Positions 1-8,861 of a stretch of DNA of 64,000 nt are shown in pieces. A model generated the notes under the pieces. It was not told the origin of the DNA and made no database searches. It was given only the letters and a program-made list of their open reading frames with translations. The DNA comes from Pseudoduganella flava (GTDB taxonomy: Bacteria > Pseudomonadota > Gammaproteobacteria > Burkholderiales > Burkholderiaceae_D): positions 305,641 through 369,640 of the forward strand of contig NZ_VLKW01000005.1 of the NCBI RefSeq assembly GCF_007830495.1. The letters run 5' to 3'. The translations under genes and the position numbers were made by a program. How positions within the stretch are numbered: position 1 is the stretch's first letter; each line of letters begins with the position of its first letter.

Positions 1-1
1 G

Positions 2-2212
2 GACGCCGACCTGAACGCCGTCACGATCAATGGCGCACTGGTGCCGTCGCCGGAAGCGACGCGCCGCGCCGTGGCGCTGGACGTGCTGCCGGCGGGCCTG
101 ATCCGCACGCTGGAAGTGACCAAGACGCTGACGCCGGACCAGGATGCGAATTCGCTGGGCGGCTCCGTCGAAGTGAAGACGCTGTCCGCGTTCGACCTGC
201 CGGGCAGCCTGCTCAGCGTGGGCGCCGGCGCCAGCCGCGATACCAACACGGACCAGACCAGCCCATCGGCCAACGTGCTGTGGGCGCAGCGCTTCGCCGA
301 CGGCAAGCTGGGCGTTGCTGCCGGGCTGTCCGGCGAAAAGCGCAAGTTCGGTTCCGACAACGTCGAGACGGGCGGCGCATGGAACGGCAACCGCCTGGCC
401 GGTTTCGAGCTGCGCGACTACCTGCCGGTCCGCGAGCGCTATGCGGCCGCACTGAACCTCGACTGGCGCCCGGATGCGGCGCAGAGCTATGCGCTGCGCA
501 GTTTCGTCAGCCGCTTCTCGGACGACGAAGTGCGCGACCGCCTCACCGTCAGCAATATCAAGACGGACGACCTGGCGGAAGGCCAGACGGCCGGCGCCCG
601 CGTCGAACGGCGCCTGCGCCAGCGCAAGTACACGCAGGAGATCCGCTCGCTGACGGCATCCAGCGACGTGCGCCTGGACGCGTGGCGCCTGCATGCGGAA
701 GCGGCGGCGAGCCGCGCCACCGATGACACGCCCGAGTCGATCAACGATGCGCGCTTCCGCGGCAGCTTCACGGGGATCGGCTTCACGAACACGATGGCGC
801 CGCGGCTGATCGCACCTGCCGCCGTGTTCGATCCGGCCAACTACACGCTGAACGCGATCACGCTGCAGCAGCGCTATTCCGAGGACCGCGCGAAACACGT
901 GCGGCTGGACCTGGGCCGCGACATCGAGTCGGGCGACTGGCGCACGGCGGTCAAGTTCGGCGCCAAGGCGAGCCGCCGCGACAAGGATAACGACACGAAC
1001 CAGTGGGCGTACAACAGCTCCAAGACGTCCAGCGGCAACTACTGGGGCGCGGGCCCGACGACACTGGCCGGCTTCGTCCGCGGCGATAGCCTCGACTACG
1101 CACTGGGCAAGATCGGCCAGGCGATCGACCCGGCCGCCGTGCGTGCCCGTATCGCGGCACTGCCCCGCGCCGGCGCGCAACTGGCCGCGGAGTCGGCACT
1201 GAACGACTTCGCGATGAGCGAGGACATCGACGCGGCGTACGTGCAGGGCACCGTGGCGCGCGGCGACTGGTCCGTGCTGGCCGGCGTGCGCGGTGAACGC
1301 ACGCGCTTCGATGCGCTGGGCGCGCAAGTGAACGGCACGGCCGTCACGCCGCGCCAGGCCAGCCGCTCGTACACGAACTGGCTGCCGACCGTGCAGGCCC
1401 GCTTCGACCTGGACCGCAGCACCAGCGTGCGCGCCGCCTGGAGCAACGCCGTCGTCCGCGCCAACTTCAGCCAGCTGGCCCCCGGCATCAGCCTGGCCAG
1501 CACGACGGAGGCGACGATCGGCAATCCGGACCTGGCGCCGTTGAAGTCGCACAACCTGGACCTGGGCATCGAACGGGTGCTGGGCAACGACGGCACGATG
1601 TCGGCCTACGTCTTCCACAAGGACATCAGCAACTTCACGTATGCGACGAACCTGGCCGGCAGCGGCCGGTGGGCCGGCTACACGACGGCAACGTCGTACG
1701 CGAACGGCGATAGCGCCAAAGTAAAGGGCATCGAGCTGTCCTGGCAGCAGAGCCTGCGCATGCTGCCCGCGCCGTTCAACGGCCTGCTGGTGGGCGTGAA
1801 CGGCGCGTTCACGAGCTCCGATGCGCGCATCGACAGCTTCGATGCGGCAGCCGGCAAGCGCGCCACGCGCACGATCCGCATGCCGGGCCAGTCGAACCGC
1901 ATGGCGAACCTGATGGTCGGCTACGAGATGGGCCCGATCAGCACACGGCTGGCCGTCAACTACAAGTCCCCTTACCTGCTGGAGCTGGGCGACGACGTGC
2001 TGGACGCGAGCGGCGACCGCATCGTCGATACGCAGAAGCAGGTGGACCTGTCGTTCGCGTGGCAGGTGGCGAAAGGCTGGCAGCTGACGTTCGAGGCGGC
2101 CAACCTGAACAACGAAAAATACTATGTGTACCAGGGCGTCAAGGCGCACAACGTGCAGTATGAACAGTATGGCCGCACCTACAAGATCGGCCTGAAAGCG
2201 AGCCTGTTCTGA
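2..2212 (+). CDS. TonB-dependent receptor, 5' end outside the window
   Basis: This is an outer membrane active-transport receptor whose N-terminus lies left of the window; the frame is open from base 2. The first visible residues (ADLNAVTINGALV, then GGSVEVKT) are the end of the plug domain, and the rest is beta-barrel. The C-terminus ends in Phe (KIGLKASLF), as expected for barrel assembly. About 736 residues are present. Its stop overlaps the ATG of the phytase gene (TGATG), so the two are probably translated together. Gram-negative beta-propeller phytases often sit beside a TonB receptor, so uptake of phytate breakdown products or metal-phytate is a reasonable inference. The substrate cannot be read from the sequence. 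Confidence 0.9.
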   Translation, partial: DADLNAVTINGALVPSPEATRRAVALDVLPAGLIRTLEVTKTLTPDQDANSLGGSVEVKTLSAFDLPGSLLSVGAGASRDTNTDQTSPSANVLWAQRFADGKLGVAAGLSGEKRKFGSDNVETGGAWNGNRLAGFELRDYLPVRERYAAALNLDWRPDAAQSYALRSFVSRFSDDEVRDRLTVSNIKTDDLAEGQTAGARVERRLRQRKYTQEIRSLTASSDVRLDAWRLHAEAAASRATDDTPESINDARFRGSFTGIGFTNTMAPRLIAPAAVFDPANYTLNAITLQQRYSEDRAKHVRLDLGRDIESGDWRTAVKFGAKASRRDKDNDTNQWAYNSSKTSSGNYWGAGPTTLAGFVRGDSLDYALGKIGQAIDPAAVRARIAALPRAGAQLAAESALNDFAMSEDIDAAYVQGTVARGDWSVLAGVRGERTRFDALGAQVNGTAVTPRQASRSYTNWLPTVQARFDLDRSTSVRAAWSNAVVRANFSQLAPGISLASTTEATIGNPDLAPLKSHNLDLGIERVLGNDGTMSAYVFHKDISNFTYATNLAGSGRWAGYTTATSYANGDSAKVKGIELSWQQSLRMLPAPFNGLLVGVNGAFTSSDARIDSFDAAAGKRATRTIRMPGQSNRMANLMVGYEMGPISTRLAVNYKSPYLLELGDDVLDASGDRIVDTQKQVDLSFAWQVAKGWQLTFEAANLNNEKYYVYQGVKAHNVQYEQYGRTYKIGLKASLF

Positions 2213-4017
2213 TGCGGCGCGCACTCACCTTGATCTTGCTGGGTGCCGCGCTGACGGCGCAAGCGCAGGTGCCGGCCACCCTGGCACACGCGCGCGATCT
2301 GGCGGCCATCCCGGGCGGCTGGCTCGCGCTGGACAAGCACGCGCTGCGCCTCGTCGATGCAGCCGGCAGCGAACGGGCCACGATCGCCGTGCGGGGCCGC
2401 CAGCTCGATGTGCGCGCCGACGGCGACGGGGCGCTGGCCCTCGTCGTCGACGCCAACGCCGAGCGCCCCATCCCCGTGCGCGTCGACGCGGCTGCCGGCA
2501 CGCTGACGGCACTGCCGGCGCTGCCGGAGCCGGGTTACGGCATCGAAGCGGCGTGCCTGTATCGCGATGCGCACCACCTGACGCATGTCTTCACGGTTGC
2601 GAAGGACGGCCAGGCCGACCAGTGGCTGCTGGGTGCGGGCCAGTCTCCGGCGCGGCACGTGCGCCACCTGGCATTGCCGCCCCATGCGCAGCACTGCCGG
2701 GTCGATGACACCACTGCCACGCTGTACGTGGCCGAGGAGGAGCTGGGCGTGTGGGCGTATCGCGCCGATCCGGAAGGCGCACCGCTGCGCCGGCCGGTCG
2801 CGCTGGCACCGCCGTTCGGCAAGATGACGGGCGGCGCCGGTGCGCTGGCCGTGCTGCCGGATGGCCTGGCGGCGACGGACGGCAAGGGCAAGCTGCACGC
2901 ATGGCGCCGCGCCGGCGACACGTGGCGCGCAGCACCCGTGCCCCGCATCGACGCGGGCGCGCTGGCCTCCGGCGACGGCCTGCTGGCTCGCACGGCCGAC
3001 GGTTGGCGGCCGGTGAAGCTGGCGTGGGCGGCGGCAGTAAAACCCGCCGCAGCGCTGCCGATCGTCGTGCCGCGCGCCCAGACGGCCAGCGTGGCGCGTG
3101 CCGGCGACGCGGCCGACGATCCGGCGATCTGGCTGCATCCGCACGATCCGGCCGCCTCGCGCATCCTCGGCACCGACAAGAAGCAGGGCTTGCTGGTGTA
3201 CGACCTGCAGGGCCGGCAGACGCAGTTGCTGGAAGCGGGCCGGCTGAATAACGTCGACGTGCGCCAGGACGTGGCGTTCGGCACCGAGCGCTTCGACCTG
3301 GCGATGGCCACGCAGCGCGACGAGAACGCGATGGTGCTGTTCACGATCGATGCGAACGGCACCGTCAGCGAGGCGGCGCGGCTGCCGACGGAGCTGGCCG
3401 AGATCTACGGCGCCTGCCTGTACCGGCCGAAGACGGGCGGCCTCGATGCCTTCGTCAACGACAAGGACGGCCGCTACCTGCATTACCGGATCGACCGTGA
3501 CGGCGGGCGTTTCACGGCAAAGGTCGTGCGGCGCTTCCGCACGGCGACCCAGCCGGAAGGCTGTGTGGCGGACGAGGCCAGTGGCCGCCTGTTCGTCGGC
3601 GAGGAAAAGCGCGGGCTGTGGGTGACGTCCGCCGCCGCCGAAGAGGAAGCGAAGCTGACGATGGCGCTGCCCGTCGGCGGCCTGCTGCATGCGGACGTGG
3701 AAGGTGTCGGCATCTACCGGGCCGGCACGCGCAGCTACGTCGTCGTCTCCAGCCAGGGCAACGACAGCTACGTCGTGCTGGACGCCGCGCCGCCCTACAA
3801 GGTGCGCGGCGCGTTCCGGATCGGCATCGACGCGGTGGCCGGCATCGACGGCACTTCCGAGACGGACGGCCTGGAGGTGACGTCGGCCAACCTGGGCGGG
3901 CCGTATGGCCGCGGCATGCTGGTCGTGCAGGACGGCTACAAGCGGATGCCGGACGGGCCGCAGAACTTCAAGCTCGTCGCGTGGGACGACATCGCCAAGG
4001 CGCTGCGGCTCGATTGA
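2212..4017 (+). CDS. Two-domain beta-propeller phytase (3-phytase family), exported
   Basis: The product is predicted to release phosphate from phytate, probably in the periplasm or outside. A signal peptide occupies residues 1-19 (LTLILLGAALTAQAQ). The protein is 601 residues, about twice a single-propeller phytase. Residues 20-280 form a degenerate first domain. Residues 290-600 carry the conserved phytase pattern DDPAIWLHPHDP, ILGTDKKQGLLVYDL, RLNNVDV, EGCVADE, DVEGVGIY and SSQGNDSY, whose acidic residues bind calcium and phosphate. Dual-domain phytases with an incomplete N-terminal domain are known. The ATG overlaps the stop of the upstream TonB receptor. The function is clear from the motifs; activity is not shown. 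Confidence 0.9.
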   Translation: MRRALTLILLGAALTAQAQVPATLAHARDLAAIPGGWLALDKHALRLVDAAGSERATIAVRGRQLDVRADGDGALALVVDANAERPIPVRVDAAAGTLTALPALPEPGYGIEAACLYRDAHHLTHVFTVAKDGQADQWLLGAGQSPARHVRHLALPPHAQHCRVDDTTATLYVAEEELGVWAYRADPEGAPLRRPVALAPPFGKMTGGAGALAVLPDGLAATDGKGKLHAWRRAGDTWRAAPVPRIDAGALASGDGLLARTADGWRPVKLAWAAAVKPAAALPIVVPRAQTASVARAGDAADDPAIWLHPHDPAASRILGTDKKQGLLVYDLQGRQTQLLEAGRLNNVDVRQDVAFGTERFDLAMATQRDENAMVLFTIDANGTVSEAARLPTELAEIYGACLYRPKTGGLDAFVNDKDGRYLHYRIDRDGGRFTAKVVRRFRTATQPEGCVADEASGRLFVGEEKRGLWVTSAAAEEEAKLTMALPVGGLLHADVEGVGIYRAGTRSYVVVSSQGNDSYVVLDAAPPYKVRGAFRIGIDAVAGIDGTSETDGLEVTSANLGGPYGRGMLVVQDGYKRMPDGPQNFKLVAWDDIAKALRLD

Positions 4018-4103
4018 GGATGCGGCGGAAAATCGGGCGCCGGACACCGGCGCCCGACACCATGCGGTATGCTTCGCCCTGTTACAACAACAGGGAGAGC
4101 GCC

Positions 4104-5402
4104 GTGTCGATCGCCGAACAACTATTCAAACTCAAGGAAAGCGGCACGGATGTGCGCACCGAGGTCGTCGCCGGGGTGACGACCTTCCTGACGATGGCCT
4201 ACATCATCTTCGTCAACCCCGCCATTCTCGGCGACGCCGGCGTGCCAAAGGACGCCGTGTTCGTCGCCACCTGCCTGGCCGCGGCGCTGGGCACCGCGAT
4301 CATGGGCCTGTACGCGAACTATCCGATCGGCATGGCGCCCGGCATGGGCCTGAACGCCTACTTCGCCTATGCCGTCGTGCTGGGCATGGGTGTGCCGTGG
4401 CCCGTCGCACTGGGCGCCGTGTTCATTTCCGGCTGCCTGTTCCTGATCGTGTCGCTGTTCGGCCTGCGCGAGATGATCGTCAAGGGCATTCCGACGTCAT
4501 TGCGCACGGCGATCACCGTCGGCCTCGGGCTGTTCCTCGGGCTGATCGCGTTGAAGAGCGCCGGCATCGTCACGGCCAATGCCGCCACGATGGTGACCGT
4601 CGGCGACTTGCACAAGAGCACGGCGCTGCTGGCGATCGTCGGCTTCTTGCTGATCGTCACGCTGGACCGGCTGAAAGTACGGGGCGCGATCCTCATCGGC
4701 ATCGTCGTCGTCACCGTGCTGTCGTTCTTCTTTGGCGGCAATACCTTCCACGGCATCGTGTCGGCGCCGCCGTCGCTGGCGCCCACCTTCGCCAAGCTGG
4801 ACATTTCCGGCGCGCTGGGCACCGGCATCCTGAACGTCGTGCTGGTGTTCTTCCTGGTCGAACTGTTCGATGCGACGGGCACGCTGATGGGCGTGGCGGC
4901 CCGCGCCGGCCTGCTGGTGGAAGGCAAGATGCAACGCCTGAACCGGGCGCTGCTGGCGGACAGCACGGCGATCGTCGCCGGCTCCGTGCTGGGCACGTCC
5001 AGCACCACCGCCTACGTCGAGAGCGCTGCCGGCGTGCAGGCCGGCGGCCGGACGGGCTTGACGGCCGTCGTTGTCGCGCTGCTGTTCCTGGCCTGCCTGT
5101 TCATCTCGCCGCTGGCCGGCGTCGTGCCGGCGTACGCCACCGCGCCGGCGCTGCTGTTCGTCGCCTGCCTGATGCTGCGCGACCTGGCCGACGTGGACTG
5201 GGCGGAAACGACGGAAAGCATCCCTGCCGCCGTCACGGCGCTGTTGATTCCGTTCACGTACTCGATCGCCCACGGCATCGCGTTCGGCTTCATCACCTAT
5301 GCCGCACTGAAACTGTTTACCGGCCGCGTGCGGGAAGTGAAACCGATCGTCTGGATCATCGCCCTCGTGTTCATCTTCAAGTATGTGTGGATCGGCGCCT
5401 GA
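4104..5402 (+). CDS. NCS2 family purine permease (adenine/guanine/hypoxanthine type)
   Basis: This inner membrane permease probably takes up adenine, guanine or hypoxanthine by proton symport. The 432-residue protein begins MSIAEQLFKL and has the AzgA-type hallmarks: TEVVAGVTTFLTMAYIIFVNP near the start, GMAPGMGLNAYF, and the FDATGTLMG and TSSTTAYVESAAG segments that line the substrate site. About 12 to 14 membrane spans are visible. I chose the GTG at 4104 because GGGAG lies 6-7 nt upstream and the family starts there; an in-frame ATG at 4062 would add 14 atypical residues. It follows the phytase by 86 nt and may have its own promoter. Confidence 0.9.
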   Translation: MSIAEQLFKLKESGTDVRTEVVAGVTTFLTMAYIIFVNPAILGDAGVPKDAVFVATCLAAALGTAIMGLYANYPIGMAPGMGLNAYFAYAVVLGMGVPWPVALGAVFISGCLFLIVSLFGLREMIVKGIPTSLRTAITVGLGLFLGLIALKSAGIVTANAATMVTVGDLHKSTALLAIVGFLLIVTLDRLKVRGAILIGIVVVTVLSFFFGGNTFHGIVSAPPSLAPTFAKLDISGALGTGILNVVLVFFLVELFDATGTLMGVAARAGLLVEGKMQRLNRALLADSTAIVAGSVLGTSSTTAYVESAAGVQAGGRTGLTAVVVALLFLACLFISPLAGVVPAYATAPALLFVACLMLRDLADVDWAETTESIPAAVTALLIPFTYSIAHGIAFGFITYAALKLFTGRVREVKPIVWIIALVFIFKYVWIGA

Positions 5403-5610
5403 ACTATCGGCGCTCGGCAGCGCGATACTGGTGAAGCAGGGAAAAATTGCTTTAAAAATTGTCAGTTCTTCACTAGGCCGCATGCCAGAATCCTCCTACA
5501 AAAAAGTAACTGACGGTTAGGCACCTTTCATAGGGCCGTGCCGTTGCCCCTTGCGGTGACCGGAAGTTACGAATTGCTGAGTCGAAAAGCGGTAAAGTTA
5601 CTGCGCGGAA

Positions 5611-5639
5611 TTGACTTAAGGCCGCGTCAGTAATTGATA
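5611..5639 (+). promoter_or_regulatory. Possible sigma70-type promoter for galK
   Basis: TTGACT at 5611-5616 is a good -35 match. Seventeen bases later TTGATA at 5634-5639 is only a weak -10. It lies in the 408-bp gene-free stretch between the purine permease and galK. The first part of that stretch, up to about 5600, shows no gene or riboswitch I can name. The assignment is tentative. Confidence 0.3.
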
Positions 5640-5730
5640 GGATTTCCACTCGAGATGACCGAGATGGAAAACCTGTCAGATGCCAACACCACCGCACCGC
5701 CGCACGCTGCAACCCAGGTTGCACATCCGT

Positions 5731-5761
5731 ATGCCGGGGACGCTTGCGTCCGCGCCGGCAT
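5731..5761 (+). promoter_or_regulatory. Stable stem-loop in the galK leader
   Basis: ATGCCGG at 5731-5737 pairs with CCGGCAT at 5755-5761. Inside it, GGACGC at 5738-5743 pairs with GCGTCC at 5746-5751. That gives 13 perfect base pairs with a small bulge and a tiny loop. It is followed 27 nt later by a second hairpin over the ribosome binding site, so the leader looks structured. No run of T follows, so it is not a simple terminator. Confidence 0.55.
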
Positions 5762-5788
5762 TCGCGGCGGGCGCCGGCGTTGCATCTC

Positions 5789-5813
5789 CTCCGGCACACC
5801 GGAGAGCGCCATG
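5789..5813 (+). promoter_or_regulatory. Ribosome binding site of galK inside a perfect hairpin
   Basis: CTCCGG (5789-5794) pairs perfectly with CCGGAG (5799-5804) around a CACA loop. The right arm contains GGAG, the Shine-Dalgarno core of galK, 6 nt before the ATG at 5811. When folded, this hairpin would hide the ribosome binding site, so it could control translation. The base pairing is visible; regulation is an inference. Confidence 0.55.
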
Positions 5814-6884
5814 AAGTCGCCGAACGACTTCTTCGGCTCCGCTCCCGAGGTGCACCTGTGGGCACCGGGCCGTGTCAACCTGCTCGGCGAACACACCGAC
5901 TACAACGACGGCTACATGCTGCCCGTCGCGACGCCGCAGCGCACCGACGTGATGGCCGCACGCAGCGACGACGGCCGCTTCCACGCCTACTCCGCCACCT
6001 TGGACCAGGCGTTTTCCTGGGCCCCCGACGAATCGAGCCCGCCCGGCTTCGCCCGCTACATCGAAGGCTGCATCCGCCTGCTGGCGCAACGCGGCCAGCC
6101 GATTCCGCCACTGCGCCTGTACGTGCGCTCGAACCTGGCGCTGAGCACGGGCCTGTCGTCGTCGGCCGCGCTGGAAGTGGCCACGCTGCGCGCCCTACGT
6201 GCGCTGCTGAAGATCGACCTGGATGGCGTGACGCTGGCGCAGATCGCGCAGCAGGCCGAGATCCGCTATGCCGGCGTCAACTGCGGCATCATGGACCAGA
6301 TGGCCGCCAGCCTGGCCGACGAAGAGCACATGCTGTTCCTGGACGCCCGCACGCTGGACTACCGCGTGCTGCCGCTGCCGGCCAACAGCGAACTCATCGT
6401 GATCAATTCCGGCGTGCCGCGCCAGCTTGCCGAGAGCAAGTACAACGAACGCCGCGCCGAATGCGAAGCCGCCGCCGGCATGCTTGGCGTGCAGGCGCTG
6501 CGCGACGTGACCGATCCGGCCGCCGCCGACAAGCTGCCCTCCCCGCTGAAGGAACGCGCGCGGCACGTGATCAGCGAGAACAACCGCGTGCTGGAAGCGT
6601 GCGGCGACATCGACGCCGCCCGTTTCGGCGAGCTGATGAACCAATCCCACTACAGCCTGCGCGACGACTACCAGGTATCGATCGCCGCGCTGGACGAATT
6701 GACGGAAGTGCTGCGCAAGGATCCCGACGTGTATGGCGCGCGCCTGACGGGCGCCGGCTTCGGCGGGGCTTGCGTGGCGTTGTGCCGCACCGGCACGGCG
6801 GCTGCCGCGGGACGGCGCGCCGTGGATCGTGTCAATGCCGGCGGCGCTGCCGCGACGCTGCTGATTCCCGCACCCACCCAGTGA
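5811..6884 (+). CDS. galK: Galactokinase
   Basis: The enzyme phosphorylates galactose to galactose-1-phosphate in the cytoplasm, the entry to the Leloir pathway. The 357-residue GHMP kinase shows the galactokinase signature GRVNLLGEHTDYNDGY near residue 20, the ATP-binding loop LSTGLSSSAALEVA, the CGIMDQMA segment with the catalytic Asp, and a C-terminal RLTGAGFGGACVAL glycine motif. The ATG at 5811 was preferred over upstream in-frame starts because GGAG precedes it and the product then aligns from the family N-terminus. It is slightly shorter than E. coli GalK. The GH2 hydrolase follows by 25 nt, so the two probably form one operon for galactoside use. No galT, galE or galM is in the window. 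Confidence 0.93.
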   Translation: MKSPNDFFGSAPEVHLWAPGRVNLLGEHTDYNDGYMLPVATPQRTDVMAARSDDGRFHAYSATLDQAFSWAPDESSPPGFARYIEGCIRLLAQRGQPIPPLRLYVRSNLALSTGLSSSAALEVATLRALRALLKIDLDGVTLAQIAQQAEIRYAGVNCGIMDQMAASLADEEHMLFLDARTLDYRVLPLPANSELIVINSGVPRQLAESKYNERRAECEAAAGMLGVQALRDVTDPAAADKLPSPLKERARHVISENNRVLEACGDIDAARFGELMNQSHYSLRDDYQVSIAALDELTEVLRKDPDVYGARLTGAGFGGACVALCRTGTAAAAGRRAVDRVNAGGAAATLLIPAPTQ

Positions 6885-6909
6885 AAAGACCATAACAACC
6901 GAGGAACCG

Positions 6910-8697
6910 ATGAGCGACTTCGAATATCCAAGACCGCAACTGGTACGGGACAACTGGCAGAGCCTGAACGGCATGTGGCAGTTCGCGTACGACGACGAGC
7001 GGCGCTACTGCCGCCCCGATCAGAACATCGAGTGGACGCACGAGATCCGCGTCCCCTACGCGCCCGAGACGAAGCTGTCCGGCATCCACGACATGGGCTT
7101 CCACGAAGTCGTGTGGTACCGGCTCGAGTTCGACATGGACAGCCGCGACGAGCGCACCATCCTGCATTTCGGCGCCGTCGATTACGAAGCGAAGGTGTGG
7201 GTCAACGACCGCCTCGTCGCGCAGCACCAGGGCGGCCACACGTCGTTCTCCGCCGACATCACCGATGCGCTGGTCGAAGGCAAGCGCCAGGTGATCGTGC
7301 TGCGCGCTGAAGACGATCCGCACGACCTGGCCAAGCCGCGCGGCAAGCAGGACTGGCAGCTGGAACCGCACTCGATCTGGTACCCGCGCACCACCGGCAT
7401 CTGGCAGACCGTGTGGCTGGAACAGGTACCCGCCACCTACATCCGGCAGGTGCGCTGGACGCCGCACTTCGACGGCTTCGAGATCGGCTGCGAAGTGCGC
7501 GCCGGCGGCGATCGCCGCGAGAAGCTGACGGTCGAAGTGAAGCTGTGGCACGGCAAGAACCTGCTGGCCGACGACGAATACAAGCTGATGGGACAGGAGG
7601 CGAATCGGAAGATCGCCATTTCCGACCCGGGCATCGACGATTCGCGCAACGAATTGCTGTGGAGCCCGGAGCGCCCCACCTTGCTGGACGTCGAACTCAC
7701 GCTACGGTGCGACGGCGTTGTGCTGGAAACTGTACGATCCTACACAGCACTGCGCTCGGTGGCGATCAACCGGGACCGCTTCATGATGAACGGCCGGCCC
7801 TACCCGCTGCGCCTGGTGCTGGACCAGGGTTACTGGCCCGACAGCGGCATCACGGCACCCAACGACGAGGCACTGAAGCGCGACGTTGAGCTGGCCAAGC
7901 TGATGGGCTTCAACGGTGTGCGCAAGCACCAGAAGATCGAGGATCCGCGCTATCTGTATTGGGCGGACAAGCTGGGTCTCTTGGTGTGGGAGGAAATGCC
8001 CTCCGCGTACTCGTTCAGCCCGAAGTCGATGACGCGCCTGATCAAGGAATGGCAGGAAGCGATCGAGCGCGACTACAGCCACCCATGCGTGATCGTGTGG
8101 GTGCCATTCAACGAGTCGTGGGGTGTGCCGAACCTGACGTCGATGCAGGCACATCGCAATGCAGTGGAAGCGCTGTATCACATGACGCGCATGATGGATT
8201 CGACGCGCCCCGTGATCGGCAACGATGGCTGGGAGGCCTCCGCCACCGACATCCTCGGCATTCACGATTACGACAGCGACCCGCAGCGCCTGAAGGCACG
8301 CTACGAGGTCTCCGACCCGGCCCGCACGCTGTTCGACCAGCGTCGCCCCGGCGGTCGCATCCTGACGCTGGATGGGTTCCCGCACCGCGGGCAACCGATC
8401 GTGCTGACGGAATTCGGCGGCATCGCCTTCGACACGAAAGCGCCGGAAACGGATACGTGGGGCTACTCGCGTGCCAACACGGCGGAAGCCTTCTACGAGC
8501 ATTACACGGCGCTCCTGAAGGTCGTGAACGAAACACAGATGTTTTCCGGCTTCTGCTACACGCAGTTCGCCGATACGTATCAGGAAGCGAATGGCCTGCT
8601 GAACGCGGACCGGACGCCGAAGATCCCGTTCGAGAAGATCAGCGCCGCCACCCGCAGCGTGCAACTCGTCGTACAGGATCCGCCTGAGCCGAACTAG
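6910..8697 (+). CDS. Glycoside hydrolase family 2 (beta-galactosidase/beta-glucuronidase type)
   Basis: This retaining glycosidase probably hydrolyses a beta-galactoside or related sugar and supplies galK next door. The 595-residue protein has the GH2 sugar-binding jelly roll (residues 10-170, with GMWQFAYDD and PRTTGIWQTVWLE), an immunoglobulin-like domain (about 175-285) and a TIM barrel (from about 290). The acid/base Glu is E402 in VWVPFNESWG, and the nucleophile is E501 in IVLTEFGG. There is no signal peptide, so it acts in the cytoplasm. GAGGAA lies just before the ATG. It is much shorter than LacZ (about 1020 residues) and lacks its C-terminal domains. The exact substrate is not certain. 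Confidence 0.88.
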   Translation: MSDFEYPRPQLVRDNWQSLNGMWQFAYDDERRYCRPDQNIEWTHEIRVPYAPETKLSGIHDMGFHEVVWYRLEFDMDSRDERTILHFGAVDYEAKVWVNDRLVAQHQGGHTSFSADITDALVEGKRQVIVLRAEDDPHDLAKPRGKQDWQLEPHSIWYPRTTGIWQTVWLEQVPATYIRQVRWTPHFDGFEIGCEVRAGGDRREKLTVEVKLWHGKNLLADDEYKLMGQEANRKIAISDPGIDDSRNELLWSPERPTLLDVELTLRCDGVVLETVRSYTALRSVAINRDRFMMNGRPYPLRLVLDQGYWPDSGITAPNDEALKRDVELAKLMGFNGVRKHQKIEDPRYLYWADKLGLLVWEEMPSAYSFSPKSMTRLIKEWQEAIERDYSHPCVIVWVPFNESWGVPNLTSMQAHRNAVEALYHMTRMMDSTRPVIGNDGWEASATDILGIHDYDSDPQRLKARYEVSDPARTLFDQRRPGGRILTLDGFPHRGQPIVLTEFGGIAFDTKAPETDTWGYSRANTAEAFYEHYTALLKVVNETQMFSGFCYTQFADTYQEANGLLNADRTPKIPFEKISAATRSVQLVVQDPPEPN

Positions 8698-8790
8698 GAA
8701 AGCACAGCTTCGTTCGGCGTGGTGGGAACGGCATCCCGGGGCCGTGACCGCCGCCTTGATAGACCAGTGCTTTCCGAGCGCTCCGGTAAC

Positions 8791-8820
8791 GCCTTGCGCG
8801 TGCCAGGCGCGGCCTTTTTA
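8791..8820 (+). terminator. Possible terminator after the galK-GH2 operon
   Basis: An imperfect GC-rich stem (GCC..GCGC against GCGC.GGC) is followed by CTTTTTA. Upstream, GGAAAGCAC at 8697-8705 and GTGCTTTCC at 8767-8775 form a longer-range 9-bp inverted pair around the same spacer. The stem is imperfect, so confidence is low. Confidence 0.35.
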
Positions 8821-8861
8821 AACCACAACTAACGACCCGTATATGGGGCAAGGGAGAAACT

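Noticed and set aside
2179..4047. 622-residue minus-strand open frame opposite the phytase
   Set aside because: It has no ribosome binding site or recognisable domain, and the plus strand has full phytase motifs.
5403..5610. Riboswitch before galK
   Set aside because: I could not match any known riboswitch core; only scattered short pairings are seen upstream of the two hairpins reported.
5634..5810. N-terminal extension of galactokinase by 59 residues
   Set aside because: The extension is unlike the family, and a good ribosome binding site precedes the ATG at 5811.
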